Positions 18,641 through 27,940 of a stretch of 63,775 nt of DNA are shown here, in pieces. The position numbers and the translations under genes are program-made. Position 1 is the first letter of the stretch; each line of letters opens with the position of its first letter. The stretch lies in assembly GCA_005777235.1 (NCBI GenBank), contig SXND01000039.1, positions 1 through 63,775 of the forward strand, read 5' to 3'. This DNA comes from Pseudomonadota bacterium (GTDB taxonomy: Bacteria; Tectomicrobia; Entotheonellia; Entotheonellales; Entotheonellaceae). The notes beneath the pieces are model-generated. The model was not told the origin of the DNA and ran no database searches. It saw nothing but the letters and a program-made list of their open reading frames with translations.

Positions 18641-19519
18641 GTGCCACTGCCGACAGCACACGTACAGCCGACCGAGAGCGAGTGGAGGCAGACCAGCGGC
18701 GTCAGCCTCCCAGCACCGCGGCGCCGTGGCCACCGTCCAGACATAGCGTGGCTCGGGATTGGGCTCTGGTTGCTCCTCAGCGGGCTCAGCCTGGCCGCGC
18801 CGCTGCTGGCCCCCTACGATCCACTGGCCATTGATCTGAGCGCGAGTTTACAGCCGCCGTCGGGGCAACACTGGCTGGGTACGGATCAATTGGGGCGTGA
18901 TGTGTGGAGTCGTCTGCTCTGGGCCGGTCGGACGTCCATCAGCGTGGCGTTGCTGATCCTGACTCTCACGGCTGTCATAGGGAACCTGGTGGGACTGCTG
19001 GCCGGCTATTGGGGCGGCCTGCTTGACGACCTGGCCATGCGTCTGACCGATCTCTGCGCGGCGCTACCGCCGATCATCGTCAGCCTGGCCCTGATCGGCA
19101 CACTCGGGCCGAGTCTGCCGACGCTCATCCTGGCCCTGGCCCTCACGGGTTGGACGCCCTACGCCCGCCTGATGCGCAGTCTGGTGCTCCAGCGGCGCAC
19201 GGCAGACTTTGTGCTGGCAGCGGCGGCCCTCGGCGCCCGGCCACACCGCATTCTGCTGCGGCATGTCCTCCCGTCGGTGCTCGCCCCAGTGGCTGTGCAG
19301 GTCAGTCTGAACGTCGGCGGACTCATGCTCAGCATTGCCGGCCTGAGCTTTCTCGGCCTCGGCATCCAGCCGCCCACACCTGAATGGGGGACGATGCTGG
19401 TCGACGCCCGCCCTTTTTTAGCCTCAGCCCTGCATCTGGTTATTCCACCTGGGCTGGCGATTTTTCTGGTGCTCTGTGGCTGTAATGCGCTGGCTGAACT
19501 GCTGGCTGAGAGGCGCTAG
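18641..19519 (+). CDS. nikC: ABC transporter permease, NikC type
   Basis: 292-residue partner permease of the DppC/NikC family. After a ~35-residue cytoplasmic head come IAWLGIGLWLLLSGLSLAAPLLAPYDPL, HWLGTDQLGRDVWSRLLWAGR and the EAA-type loop DFVLAAAALGARPHRILLRHVLPSVLAP. A GTG at 18641 preceded by AAGGGAG fits the ribosome binding site; an ORF reading further upstream overlaps nikB in another frame and is not real. No NikD/NikE-type ATPases follow, so energising subunits must be encoded elsewhere. Confidence 0.88.
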   Translation: MPLPTAHVQPTESEWRQTSGVSLPAPRRRGHRPDIAWLGIGLWLLLSGLSLAAPLLAPYDPLAIDLSASLQPPSGQHWLGTDQLGRDVWSRLLWAGRTSISVALLILTLTAVIGNLVGLLAGYWGGLLDDLAMRLTDLCAALPPIIVSLALIGTLGPSLPTLILALALTGWTPYARLMRSLVLQRRTADFVLAAAALGARPHRILLRHVLPSVLAPVAVQVSLNVGGLMLSIAGLSFLGLGIQPPTPEWGTMLVDARPFLASALHLVIPPGLAIFLVLCGCNALAELLAERR

Positions 19520-19617
19520 TGCCCCCCGGTCTGGCTGATGGCGTTGACACGCTGCGGACGCCGATGCCGCGCAACCTCCTGTGGTCCATGGCTCGTCAGG
19601 AAAGCCTGGCTCCGCCT

Positions 19618-20628
19618 CTACCGTAACTCAAACTGGACCGGCAACTTGACCCAGATGGCGATAGCCTGATTCCCTTGGCGCGCGGGTTCAAAACGCCATT
19701 TTTTGACCGCCACTATGGCCGCCTGGTCAAGATCCTGGTGCCCGGCTGACTGCGCAACGAGCACCTCTGCAACCTGGCCTGTCTCACTCACATGAACGTT
19801 AAGGAGTGTGGTGCCTTCAGTGCCACGCCGTCTTGCCGAGTCTGGGTACGTGGGTTTGACTTGATAGCCTCCAGCGAGTGGTCGGGCTGGACTGTAGGCA
19901 CCACCCCCTCGGCCTTCTCCCCCGGCGCCCCCGGCCCCAGGTCGGCGGCTACTGCCCTGCGTCCCTGCCCCTTCGCCGCCGGTGCCAAGGCCAGCACGCG
20001 CCGTCCCACCGCCGCCCCCGCCGCTTCCCATGCCCAGCGTACCTCCCACATCTCCCTTCTCAGCAAGCTTTTCGGCTCCAGTCTCACTGCCGCCTTTCGA
20101 GGGCAGTGCGGGCTCCGCCTGGGGTGATGCCAGTGGCCCAGGCGCGTGGTCTGGCGCACGACCAGGGGCGTCATCCGCAGGGGCGGACGCTGGCGGACCA
20201 CGCCTGGGCGCTGCGGCTGGTTGTGCCGCTGCCACGCGGGCAGGAACCGGAGGCCGAGAGATGGGCCGCACTGGCGGAGGAGCCTGCCTCTGCACGGGTT
20301 TCGGGGCAGGCGGCAGCTTGGGCTGCTGTGCCACCCGTGTGCTCTCGCGCGGCACAGGGGGAGCGGGGGAACGCGGCATGACCTGTGGCTCCGGCACAAC
20401 CTCGGCGATATCAGGCGGTAATGGGGCGGGTTCTGGCGGCGGTACGGGCTCCACGATGGGGTCCGGAGCGGCGGGCAGAGGGGGGAGCATCACCAGCTGG
20501 GTATCGATGACATGCACTGGCGGTGGCGCCAACGGTAGGACGTGCCAGAGGCCGACCAACAGCGTGAACCCGAGGCAGTGCAGCACCATGGAAGCCAGGA
20601 GGGCGAAGAGCAGCGACAAACGACTCAC
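19618..20628 (-). CDS. tonB: TonB energy-transducing protein
   Basis: 336 residues: an N-terminal membrane anchor (LLFALLASMVLHCLGFTLLVGLW), a very long periplasmic linker that is first proline-rich (PVPPPEPAPLPPD...) and then glycine-rich (MGSGGGGGGTARAG...), and a C-terminal TonB domain (YPDSARRRGTEGTTLLNVHVSETG...KKWRFEPA). A GTG at 20628 with GGGAGAG upstream gives a start just before the anchor. It converges on the receptor/nik transcript and is the natural partner of the receptor at 13745. No exbB/exbD here. Confidence 0.88.
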   Translation of the reverse strand: MSRLSLLFALLASMVLHCLGFTLLVGLWHVLPLAPPPVHVIDTQLVMLPPLPAAPDPIVEPVPPPEPAPLPPDIAEVVPEPQVMPRSPAPPVPRESTRVAQQPKLPPAPKPVQRQAPPPVRPISRPPVPARVAAAQPAAAPRRGPPASAPADDAPGRAPDHAPGPLASPQAEPALPSKGGSETGAEKLAEKGDVGGTLGMGSGGGGGGTARAGLGTGGEGAGTQGSSRRPGAGGAGGEGRGGGAYSPARPLAGGYQVKPTYPDSARRRGTEGTTLLNVHVSETGQVAEVLVAQSAGHQDLDQAAIVAVKKWRFEPARQGNQAIAIWVKLPVQFELR

Positions 20629-20842
20629 GGTTGGGCTCTCCCCGTGAACTTGACCGCAAGAGCCAGGCGTGAGGCGCCAGCCAGCCGTAGCACTGTGGAC
20701 CTTCGTGTGGCCGTGCGTTGCTGCAACGTACGGATTTCCACCACCGGCATGAGGTGTACCTCGTGGCGCTGTCGTTCCAGCATGGGTCTCCCTCCCAGAA
20801 GGAGGCATAGGCCATTAGTGTAGGAGTAGAGTATAGGAAATT

Positions 20843-20869
20843 CACGCGGCCTTTTCCACTGGCCGCGTG
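20843..20869 (-). terminator. Possible terminator hairpin after the yheT-like gene
   Basis: Perfect nine-base inverted repeat cacgcggcc (20843-20851) and ggccgcgtg (20861-20869) with a nine-base loop, just downstream of the minus-strand hydrolase gene. There is no strong T tract, so Rho-independent action is uncertain. Confidence 0.45.
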
Positions 20870-20893
20870 CGCCCCCCACCCCTGCCGGGGATG

Positions 20894-21892
20894 TCATGCC
20901 GGTCGTCCCAGAATCCACGCTAGCAGTTGCGCATCCATGGCCCGGTAGCCCCCAGTACGTCCAGGAAGACCTAAGAAACCGAGATGCCCACCCGTGCGCG
21001 TACAGAGGAGGCGCACAGGCGGTGGGAGGGGGCTACTCGTCAACACCTGGGTATCAATGAGTGGGTCATCGGCCGCACAGAGAATGTGACAGGGGAGCGC
21101 AATGCGCGGGATGAGCGGCGCGGCGCTGCTCTGGCGATAGTAGTCAGCGGCATCCTGGAACCCACACTGTGGCGCGGTGTAGCACTCGTCGAAAGCATGA
21201 AGCGACAGCGTGGGGGGAAGGGTGGCCGGGGGTAAGTCCGGGAAACACTGCTGGCGCTGGACAACATCGGCACACAACTGGCGGGTGAAATAGGCGTCAT
21301 ACAGGCGGTTGGCGGGCCGCGCCAGGCGGCGCACGCACGCCGCGAGATCCACAGGCGGGCACACGGCAATGACGTGTTGCAGGGTCGCAGGCGCCGCGTT
21401 GTGCAACTCGCCAGCGAGCTTTAACACCACATTGCCCCCAAGCGAAAACCCGACGAGTGTCACCGCTGAGTCCGGCGTGTGCTGCTGTAAGTCATGGAGC
21501 ACGGCAAGGACATCCGCACTGCGTCCACTATGATAGGGTTGGCGCGCCAGGCCCGTCCCGGAGCCACAGCCACGCAGATTCATGCGCACGGCGCGCAGGC
21601 CATGCCGCAGGAGCTTCCGTGCCAGACGTTGCATATAGGGCGAACGATGCGACCCGCATAAGCCATGCACCAGGAGTACCGTCGGCTGCCATGCCTGCCA
21701 AGCAGCGGGCGTGGAGACTTCCAGGGCCAGCGTGTCACCATCCGCCAGGGGCACTAGCTGCGTACAGGAGGGCGGCTCCCACGACCAGGTGAGCCGCGCC
21801 GCGACCACCGTTTGCAGATGGGGGTGGGCGAGACCAGGACAGGCGCGAAATGTATGGAGCAGGTCCGGGATCTGCGCGGCGGTAGGGATCAT
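20894..21892 (-). CDS. YheT-family alpha/beta hydrolase
   Basis: 332-residue serine hydrolase of the YheT/ABHD1-3 group. It has HPHLQTVVA near the start, VLLVHGLCGSHRSPYMQRLARKL, the conserved VRMNLRGCG, and the nucleophile elbow VGFSLGGN; histidine of the triad is in GGHLGFLG. In eukaryotes relatives are lipid esterases; the bacterial substrate is unknown. It overlaps the upstream methyltransferase by four bases, so the two are translationally coupled. Confidence 0.87.
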   Translation of the reverse strand: MIPTAAQIPDLLHTFRACPGLAHPHLQTVVAARLTWSWEPPSCTQLVPLADGDTLALEVSTPAAWQAWQPTVLLVHGLCGSHRSPYMQRLARKLLRHGLRAVRMNLRGCGSGTGLARQPYHSGRSADVLAVLHDLQQHTPDSAVTLVGFSLGGNVVLKLAGELHNAAPATLQHVIAVCPPVDLAACVRRLARPANRLYDAYFTRQLCADVVQRQQCFPDLPPATLPPTLSLHAFDECYTAPQCGFQDAADYYRQSSAAPLIPRIALPCHILCAADDPLIDTQVLTSSPLPPPVRLLCTRTGGHLGFLGLPGRTGGYRAMDAQLLAWILGRPA

Positions 21893-22497
21893 ACGGTGGC
21901 GGGACGGCGATGCACCGAGACCGCGTAGTCACTGGTGAGATACCAGATCTGCCGATCCCACGTGGCCCAGCGCTCCGCCAGTTGCAGACCGGCCTGCGCC
22001 GTGCAGGCGTCATACTGCGCCAGAGTCAAGCCAGGCGGGCGCAGCTGAAACCCGGCCACCAGGGCGCCACCGGGTGCCAGGTGGTGCGCCAGATTGGCCA
22101 CCACCGTGGCTTCGCTGCCGGGCGCGAGGAAGATCATGACATTCCCCGCCATGACAATGGCGTCAAACAGGCGCCGCTGCCCTGGGGTGTGCGGATGGCT
22201 GAGCGTCATGGTCGCCAGGTCGCTCTCCTGCCAAGGCAGGTGTGGGGCTTTTTGGCGTGCGGCGTTGAGCATGGCGGTATCAAGATCCACGCCGACGACG
22301 TCACAGCCCCGGCGCGCTAACTCAATGGCCACGCGGCCCGTCCCACAACCAGCATCAAGGACAGACGTCACCCCCAGTGCCGCGACAAAACTCGCCTCAC
22401 CATGCACATCCTGCCCGTCTTGGGCCAGAGCCGTAAAGCGAGCGTCATAGTCCGCACCACGTGGTACATCTGCGGCACCGAGCCAGCGATTCTGCAT
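21889..22497 (-). CDS. Class I SAM-dependent methyltransferase
   Basis: 202-residue methyltransferase. SAM-binding motif I is VLDAGCGTGRVAIELARRG, followed by VVGVDLDTAMLNAARQKAP and the AIVMAGNVMIFLAPG strand. Substrate cannot be predicted. It ends in a four-base ATGA overlap with the hydrolase gene. Confidence 0.85.
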   Translation of the reverse strand: MQNRWLGAADVPRGADYDARFTALAQDGQDVHGEASFVAALGVTSVLDAGCGTGRVAIELARRGCDVVGVDLDTAMLNAARQKAPHLPWQESDLATMTLSHPHTPGQRRLFDAIVMAGNVMIFLAPGSEATVVANLAHHLAPGGALVAGFQLRPPGLTLAQYDACTAQAGLQLAERWATWDRQIWYLTSDYAVSVHRRPATV

Positions 22498-22530
22498 AGT
22501 CTGTCCCTTTCCCTGCTCAGGAGCATGCCG

Positions 22531-23448
22531 TCACAACAGCTCGCGGCGTATGTCATTAAGGCGTTCCCATTCGGCGTCATCGAGCCAGGGATAGGCCTCA
22601 CCTTTTTGCCGGATACCGCCCGTAAAATTGGCCGGACGCTTTTCGATAAACGCCTGACGGCCCTCATCGCCATCGGTGGTGAGCTGGGTCAGCAAGGCAT
22701 TCATCAAGGTCTGCACACGCCAGGCTTCAGTAATGGGGATGTCGCGGAAGCGAATGATAAACTCTTTCATCATGCGCACGGCCAGGGGCGGCATCTTGGC
22801 GATCTGGGTAGCGATCTGCTCGGCACGCGGTAAAAGCTGCTCGTGCGGGACCACTTCGTTAATGAGATTCATGCGCAAGGCTTCCTGCGCGTCGAAGGCG
22901 TCGTCGGTGAGTAAGATGCGCATGGCATCGGCATACGATACTTGCCGCGTCAGATACGTGGCCCCAGGGCCGCTGCCGACCCAGCCTTGACTCAGCAGGG
23001 CGAATTTGAAACGCGCATGCGTGCTGCACGCCAGACGAATATCCGTCGAGGTCAGCATCAGGTAAAACCCGGCCCCGGCTGCCCAACCATTGATCGCCGC
23101 CACCACGGGCTTCCAAATCTGCGGGTAGTGATCGCCTAGGCGACCATCGGCACCAATCCGCGCCCCGTTGACCGTGCCCCCGAGAGGCCAGAAGACGCTT
23201 TCGGCGCGGGCGCGCTCGCGTTCATCTTCCGTCACGTCCGTCCGCAGCGCGATGTTATGGCCAGCGCAGAAGTGCCGCTCCCCAGTCCCCGTCAAGATGA
23301 CGACGCGGACATCGCGGTCCTCCCAGACCTCTTTCCAGATAGCGCTGATCTCGTCGGACATCTCGCGGTCGAGGATGTTGGCTTTTTCTGGGTTGTTGAG
23401 GGTGACGTACGCAATGGCCTGGCGCTTGTCGTAGAGCACTTTTGGCAT
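22531..23448 (-). CDS. Enoyl-CoA hydratase/isomerase-family protein
   Basis: 305-residue crotonase-fold protein. The CoA-binding and oxyanion segments are ERHFCAGHNIAL and AAINGWAAGAGFYLML. At the place where classical hydratases have the first catalytic glutamate (FGxPE), this protein reads FALLSQGWVG, so that Glu seems absent; hydratase activity is therefore doubtful, and isomerase, hydrolase or decarboxylase activity is possible. ATG at 23448 follows an AGAGG. It has a long C-terminal tail (TGGIRQKGEAYPWLDDAEWERLNDIRREL). Confidence 0.82.
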   Translation of the reverse strand: MPKVLYDKRQAIAYVTLNNPEKANILDREMSDEISAIWKEVWEDRDVRVVILTGTGERHFCAGHNIALRTDVTEDERERARAESVFWPLGGTVNGARIGADGRLGDHYPQIWKPVVAAINGWAAGAGFYLMLTSTDIRLACSTHARFKFALLSQGWVGSGPGATYLTRQVSYADAMRILLTDDAFDAQEALRMNLINEVVPHEQLLPRAEQIATQIAKMPPLAVRMMKEFIIRFRDIPITEAWRVQTLMNALLTQLTTDGDEGRQAFIEKRPANFTGGIRQKGEAYPWLDDAEWERLNDIRRELL

Positions 23449-23810
23449 GGGTGTTCGCCTCTGTATTGGGCCGGTGTCACGACCTCTCCGCGGGCAGAGG
23501 GCATACACCGCGACAGTCGCCAGGCCCCATGTCACGCATCATCGGTGTGGAAAGACGTGCAAACTATCTTACGCTGCGGGCTGGGTGGCGTCAATGACAC
23601 GCCGCCTGGCGATTGCTCTCCCTGACGCCCCGCGCTACACTGTGGCCACGTCACGACGTCGCCCTCGGGGAGGAGTCCCTCGACACATCCCCGTGTAGAA
23701 ACCTCGCAGCACTACGGCTCGCCAATACACGTTAGCTCTTGCTACCCGTCAGGCGTTGATGGCGGTATCGCAGGGGCGACGCTCGACTCCGCGAGCGGAG
23801 AATCTCCACC
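23449..23810. other. Divergent intergenic region
   Basis: About 360 bases between the crotonase-fold gene (minus) and yebG (plus). I looked for a LexA box (CTGT-N8-ACAG) before yebG and did not find one; no clear promoter or repeat was seen. Confidence 0.35.
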
Positions 23811-24098
23811 ATGGCTGTTATTGTCAAATATGTTGTCGTCCGCGACGGGAAAACAGACATGATTTTCACCACGAAAAAAGAGGCCGAGTCCTATGACAGG
23901 ATGCTGGACATTGCGGAACGGCTGGGGGCCTTTCTGCAGACGTCCACGCTCAAGATCGAGCCGGACACACTTGACGAGTTAGCCTTGTTTATGGCCCAGC
24001 ATGGGGAGCAGATTGGCCGACTCCTCAAGGGTGGGACGCCCGAGGTGGCTGAGGCACCGAAGAGCTCGCGGGCTCCCAGGTCCAAAGACACGGCCTGA
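23811..24098 (+). CDS. yebG: YebG-family DNA-damage-inducible protein
   Basis: 95 residues that align with E. coli YebG through most of their length: MAVIVKYVVVRDGK, FTTKKEAESYDRMLDIAERL, followed by the acidic helical half. In E. coli yebG belongs to the SOS regulon, with no assigned biochemical role. A GGAG ten bases before the ATG is the likely binding site. No LexA site recognisable by the proteobacterial consensus is present upstream. Confidence 0.85.
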   Translation: MAVIVKYVVVRDGKTDMIFTTKKEAESYDRMLDIAERLGAFLQTSTLKIEPDTLDELALFMAQHGEQIGRLLKGGTPEVAEAPKSSRAPRSKDTA

Positions 24099-24187
24099 CA
24101 GGTACTGCCTGGCTGGCACTGGCAGGCGATGGAGGAGATGGTGGGGAGCCCGGGCATCACACCCGCGCTCCCAGGAGCGCCGCGCGC

Positions 24188-24562
24188 TTAGCCCTGACTG
24201 CGGGCCGCATCGAGGGCCCGCTGTTGCCAGAACGTCTGCCAGCCCACGTACTGGGCCAGGTTCGGCTCGAACTTGCTGTGATAGCTCAAGACCAGGCCAC
24301 ACTGATGGCCACCGACCTCGAAGAGGCTGAGAGCCACACGCGGGAGTTGTCCCTTGTAACGCCCACGCTGGCTGGCATCAATAAATTTCGTCTGGGCGAT
24401 GGCAAAGAGATCCTGCTGTCCCATAGGTTCTAGGACCTGGGCTTGTAATTCCTCGGGGGTCATGTCGAGCCCGTAGACATAGATGCTCGGACGGCTCGGA
24501 TCAAAGGCGATAGCGCCGGCATTGTCTAATAACCAATCAAAATCCATTGTAGGGATGGCCAT
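24188..24562 (-). CDS. Conserved-looking small protein, function unknown
   Basis: 124 residues beginning MAIPTMDFDWLLDNAGAIAF after a good AAAGGAG. It is rich in aromatic residues and glutamine in its C-terminal third (NLAQYVGWQTFWQQRALDAARSQG), without membrane segments or signal. I do not recognise a family. It converges with yebG across an 89-base gap. Confidence 0.6.
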   Translation of the reverse strand: MAIPTMDFDWLLDNAGAIAFDPSRPSIYVYGLDMTPEELQAQVLEPMGQQDLFAIAQTKFIDASQRGRYKGQLPRVALSLFEVGGHQCGLVLSYHSKFEPNLAQYVGWQTFWQQRALDAARSQG

Positions 24563-24740
24563 GGTGGTGCTCCTTTGGTGGCAGAAGTCTCGTGCGTCGC
24601 TGAAGCGTGACGCCCTAGAGGCGGCGCGCTAAGCGTATCACGAATGCGTGACAGAGACGAGACAGAGCGGGCGACGACCCGGTGCGCCCGCGCGGGCACT
24701 GGACAACCTCTGTCAGGCGCAGTACGATACGTGCAACGTC

Positions 24741-25346
24741 ATGGTCGGATGGCTTCTCCTGCTACTTTGGTGTCCTATGGTACACACACATGGGTGGGCC
24801 TTGCTCGGCGTAGGACTCACGACATACCTTATGTACAGCCTATGGATGATGACATCGGTGTGGGGCGGTGAGGTGTTTCGTTGTCCCGATGGCCGTGGGG
24901 GTTTTGTCTTACGCGATCTCCCCTGCTCGCACACGCTCCCCGAGGCTGGGGAGGTGACGACCCCGGCACACGCTGATCTGCCCACGAAGGCGGAACCGCA
25001 GAAGCGTCCCTCGTCCTCCAAACGCGTCACCACATCCGCTGACACAGCGCCCGGGCATGGCTCGGCCTCCTGTCTCTCGACGCGGAGCCCGAATATCCGG
25101 GTGCAGCACGCCGATCAACTCGCCACGGAGCTGGTGTGGGAGGTCCGTGTACACAACGCGTGCGCCCAGCCGGCGAGTGGGATTGTGACGTTCACCGTCT
25201 ATGGGAGTCGCACCCTGCCCATCGAATCTGATAGCACGAAAATTGTCATGGAAGCGCGGGGTGCGGAGGTGGTCCACGGCATGATGCGCTTGAGCCGTGC
25301 GAACATGCTGCGTATGCGGCGCTATGAGGCCAGGATCGCCCCGTAG
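24741..25346 (+). CDS. Membrane-anchored protein with DUF4124-like segment
   Basis: 201 residues from the chosen ATG; the frame is open further upstream to 24648 and the start is uncertain because no good ribosome binding site is visible. Two hydrophobic segments (VGWLLLLLWCPM; LLGVGLTTYLMYSLWMM) precede VFRCPDGRGGFVLRDLPC, which resembles the short cysteine-flanked domain of DUF4124-type periplasmic proteins. The rest (residues 110-201) may form a beta-rich domain. Function unknown. Confidence 0.5.
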   Translation: MVGWLLLLLWCPMVHTHGWALLGVGLTTYLMYSLWMMTSVWGGEVFRCPDGRGGFVLRDLPCSHTLPEAGEVTTPAHADLPTKAEPQKRPSSSKRVTTSADTAPGHGSASCLSTRSPNIRVQHADQLATELVWEVRVHNACAQPASGIVTFTVYGSRTLPIESDSTKIVMEARGAEVVHGMMRLSRANMLRMRRYEARIAP

Positions 25347-25451
25347 CGTGTCGTCCTGACGAGGTATCATCTGCCTTCGTGTCACAATTCTTTGGGGCCG
25401 AGACCGCGAGTTGGTACGTACAGGCAAGCACGCTATAGAAGGGACCAGGCT

Positions 25452-26927
25452 GTGAGCGATGGGCCAGCCGTCATGAACCCGTTTGCGCGTCGGACCTATG
25501 GGACCCTGGTCGAGGTGACGCCACGGGTCTACCTCTTTCGTCATGTCGTCAACAGCGTCATTGTGCTGGGGGATGCAGCCTGTGCGGTGATTGACACGCA
25601 AGTCAACGCCCCCATGGCCGAGCGGCTCGTCCAGCAGGCGGCCCGATTGTCTCCCAAGCCACTACGCTACGCCATCAACACCCATTATCACTGGGATCAC
25701 ACTGCCGGCAACCACGTGTGTAAGCGCGCTGGCGCTACCGTGGTCTCGAGTGCGCTCACCAGAACGTTTATCGAGACCCGTGGCACCCGACAACGCGCCT
25801 TCCTCGCCTCGCGTGGCTTTGAATTGGGACCATTGCCCTATCTCGCCGATAGGACGGTCACCGACACGTGCGAGCTGGATCTGGGCAATCAGCGCCTGTG
25901 CCTGCTGCATCTGGGCACCGCGGAGAGTGACGATGCCCTGGCCATTCACCTGCCGCAGGAAGGCTGTGTGATTGCTGGTGATACGGTGATGACCGGTAGT
26001 TTTCCCATGTTTGGCCAGCCCGTAATGAACGAAGGGCTGATGGGCACCGCGGCGTGGCTGGACACGCTCAGCGCCCTGGAACGCCTCCAGCCGCAGCATA
26101 TCCTCCCTGGCCATGGTCCGGTGGCCCATGCCGAGGAGCTGGCGTTGCTCAAACGTCTAGAGCGCTATTTCCTGGACGAAGTGGGCCAGCGGGTGGCCCG
26201 TGGCATGCCCTTGCTGGCGCTCCTGGCGGATCTCGAGCCGCAGTTGCCCGCCTGGATTACGACGATTCCGGTCGTGTGGGGGACACCACGCTACGCCATC
26301 CTGCGGGTGTATCGCGGTCTCGTCGACGACCCCCAGGGTGAGCTCGGCTGGCAACATGACAAGCCATCGGCGTTGCCGGTAGGCGATCCGGTGTGGGTGC
26401 ACACCGCGTCGGCGTCCTTGTCGGATCTGCAGGCGTTTCGGGAGGTGGTGCGGGAATGCGAGGAAGGGGGCGATATGGGCAATGCCCTCTTGGTGGCGCG
26501 CCGTGCGACAGCGTGGGCTCCCACGGACCCGGCGGCCTGGCTGCTGCTGGCGGAGTGTCTCGTCCACGGCGCTCGCGGTGTCGCCAGCGTGCTTGAAAAA
26601 GGCGATTTTTTCGTCGAAGCGCGTCAGGCCCTGGAACACGCGTTGACCCTCGCCCCAGACGATGGCCCGGCCCATCTCGCCATGGGCCGCTTTCTCGTTA
26701 TGCTCGCGTACCGCAATGGCGGCACCCCAACGCCAGGCATGCAGCATCTGCACCGCGTCATCGAGAGCGTGCCAGCCTCCCAGCCCGCCCTCCTGGCCCA
26801 AGCGCAATTGTGTCTGGGCATGGGTTATCGCACCACGGGCGATGAAACCCAGGCGCAGGCGTGTTTTGCACGGGCTCTGTACCATCTGCCTACCTTTCAA
26901 CCCGCCTTGATGGCCTGTCGTGGCTAA
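25452..26927 (+). CDS. Metallo-beta-lactamase-fold hydrolase with C-terminal TPR-like repeats
   Basis: 491 residues. The first ~250 form an MBL domain with THYHWDHTAGN (HxHxDH), VIAGDTVMTGSFPMFG and LPGHGPV, indicating two metal sites. Residues ~320-490 are helical, with TPR-like units (ALLVARRATAWAPTDPAAWLLLAEC; ARQALEHALTLAPDDGPAHLAMGRFL; AQACFARALYHLPTFQPAL). A GTG at 25452 has GGGA upstream; ATG at 25473 is an alternative. No signal peptide, so cytoplasmic. Substrate unknown; the helical domain suggests a protein partner or dimer. Confidence 0.8.
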   Translation: MSDGPAVMNPFARRTYGTLVEVTPRVYLFRHVVNSVIVLGDAACAVIDTQVNAPMAERLVQQAARLSPKPLRYAINTHYHWDHTAGNHVCKRAGATVVSSALTRTFIETRGTRQRAFLASRGFELGPLPYLADRTVTDTCELDLGNQRLCLLHLGTAESDDALAIHLPQEGCVIAGDTVMTGSFPMFGQPVMNEGLMGTAAWLDTLSALERLQPQHILPGHGPVAHAEELALLKRLERYFLDEVGQRVARGMPLLALLADLEPQLPAWITTIPVVWGTPRYAILRVYRGLVDDPQGELGWQHDKPSALPVGDPVWVHTASASLSDLQAFREVVRECEEGGDMGNALLVARRATAWAPTDPAAWLLLAECLVHGARGVASVLEKGDFFVEARQALEHALTLAPDDGPAHLAMGRFLVMLAYRNGGTPTPGMQHLHRVIESVPASQPALLAQAQLCLGMGYRTTGDETQAQACFARALYHLPTFQPALMACRG

Positions 26928-26980
26928 GCGCCTAACCCGAGAGGCGCTCTCTCGGCTCGTCTGTGTGACTGGAACCGACT

Positions 26981-27769
26981 CTACGATGGCTTCCCGGTGA
27001 CACCACGGGCGGGGCGCTTCCTGCTGGAGCAGCGCCAGCCGATCAGCACGCCCAATCCCCCCAGGAGCAAAGCGGCGGCACTTGGCTCTGGCACCTCGCT
27101 GACGCTGACGGAGGCGAGCGCAAACCTCGCCCGGGCCGAGCTTGTATCATCGCCGAAGAACAACGCGTTATTGACGAAGTAGGGGGCCGGTGTCCCGGGA
27201 GCCACGGAGTAGTCGCGCAACGCTCCGTTGAGCACGGAGGTGACGAGACCATCGCTCACCGTCAGCTGATACGTCGGTCCAGCCAGTAACAGCTGGTAGG
27301 ATAGCATCACGCTGGTATCGCGCAACAGTTCTTCCCCGTGCGTAAAACCGACGTTTTGGGCAAAAATCCGATCGCTCCAGAAGCCGAGTTCGACGCCGCG
27401 GTGCGCCGCGTCAAGCATGAGGACGCTGAAACCCGCGCGGTCCGGCGTGGCGTGGCTTTCACTCAGCAGTTGCACCGCGAACGACAGCTGCACGCCGACG
27501 GCGCTGTCAAGCAGCTGATCATTCCGTCCATACCCGAACTGACTGGCGTTGAATGCGGTCGTGTCGAGGACTACGGCACCGCCGCTGAGCGCTTGTGTCG
27601 CGGAGCCAGCGCCAGCAAACGTCCAGCCCTGACTGCTCGGCAGCGTGCCGAGCGTCCCGTCATACAAGATCGTCGCGGCCTGGGTCAGCGCCAGGCTGCC
27701 GGCGAGAAGCGAGGCCAAGACGACTACGACAGCGCTCACAGCGCCGTGTCTTCCAACCCTGATAGCCAT
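26981..27769 (-). CDS. PEP-CTERM surface or exported protein
   Basis: 262 residues: an N-terminal signal (VVVVLASLLAGSLALTQAA), a beta-rich body resembling a lectin/LamG-like sandwich, and a textbook C-terminal sorting signal (VPEPSAAALLLGGLGVLIGW followed by RCSSRKR). PEP-CTERM proteins are handled by exosortase in Gram-negative bacteria that make extracellular polysaccharide; no exosortase gene is in the window. ATG at 27769 has AGGAGAG seven bases upstream. Confidence 0.88.
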   Translation of the reverse strand: MAIRVGRHGAVSAVVVVLASLLAGSLALTQAATILYDGTLGTLPSSQGWTFAGAGSATQALSGGAVVLDTTAFNASQFGYGRNDQLLDSAVGVQLSFAVQLLSESHATPDRAGFSVLMLDAAHRGVELGFWSDRIFAQNVGFTHGEELLRDTSVMLSYQLLLAGPTYQLTVSDGLVTSVLNGALRDYSVAPGTPAPYFVNNALFFGDDTSSARARFALASVSVSEVPEPSAAALLLGGLGVLIGWRCSSRKRPARGVTGKPS

Positions 27770-27940
27770 GTGAATACTCTCCTGAATGGATACGTGTGCG
27801 TCAGCGGCCATGCGAGGAGGCACGCTCGCGTTCTTGAGACCAGCTCGCGTGGCATCCGCGCGGTTCGGGTACGACCTCCGCGCCAGTCCCCAGAGTCGAG
27901 AGCGCGGCTGCTGTCTGTGGATTTTGGTATCGACAACCTC

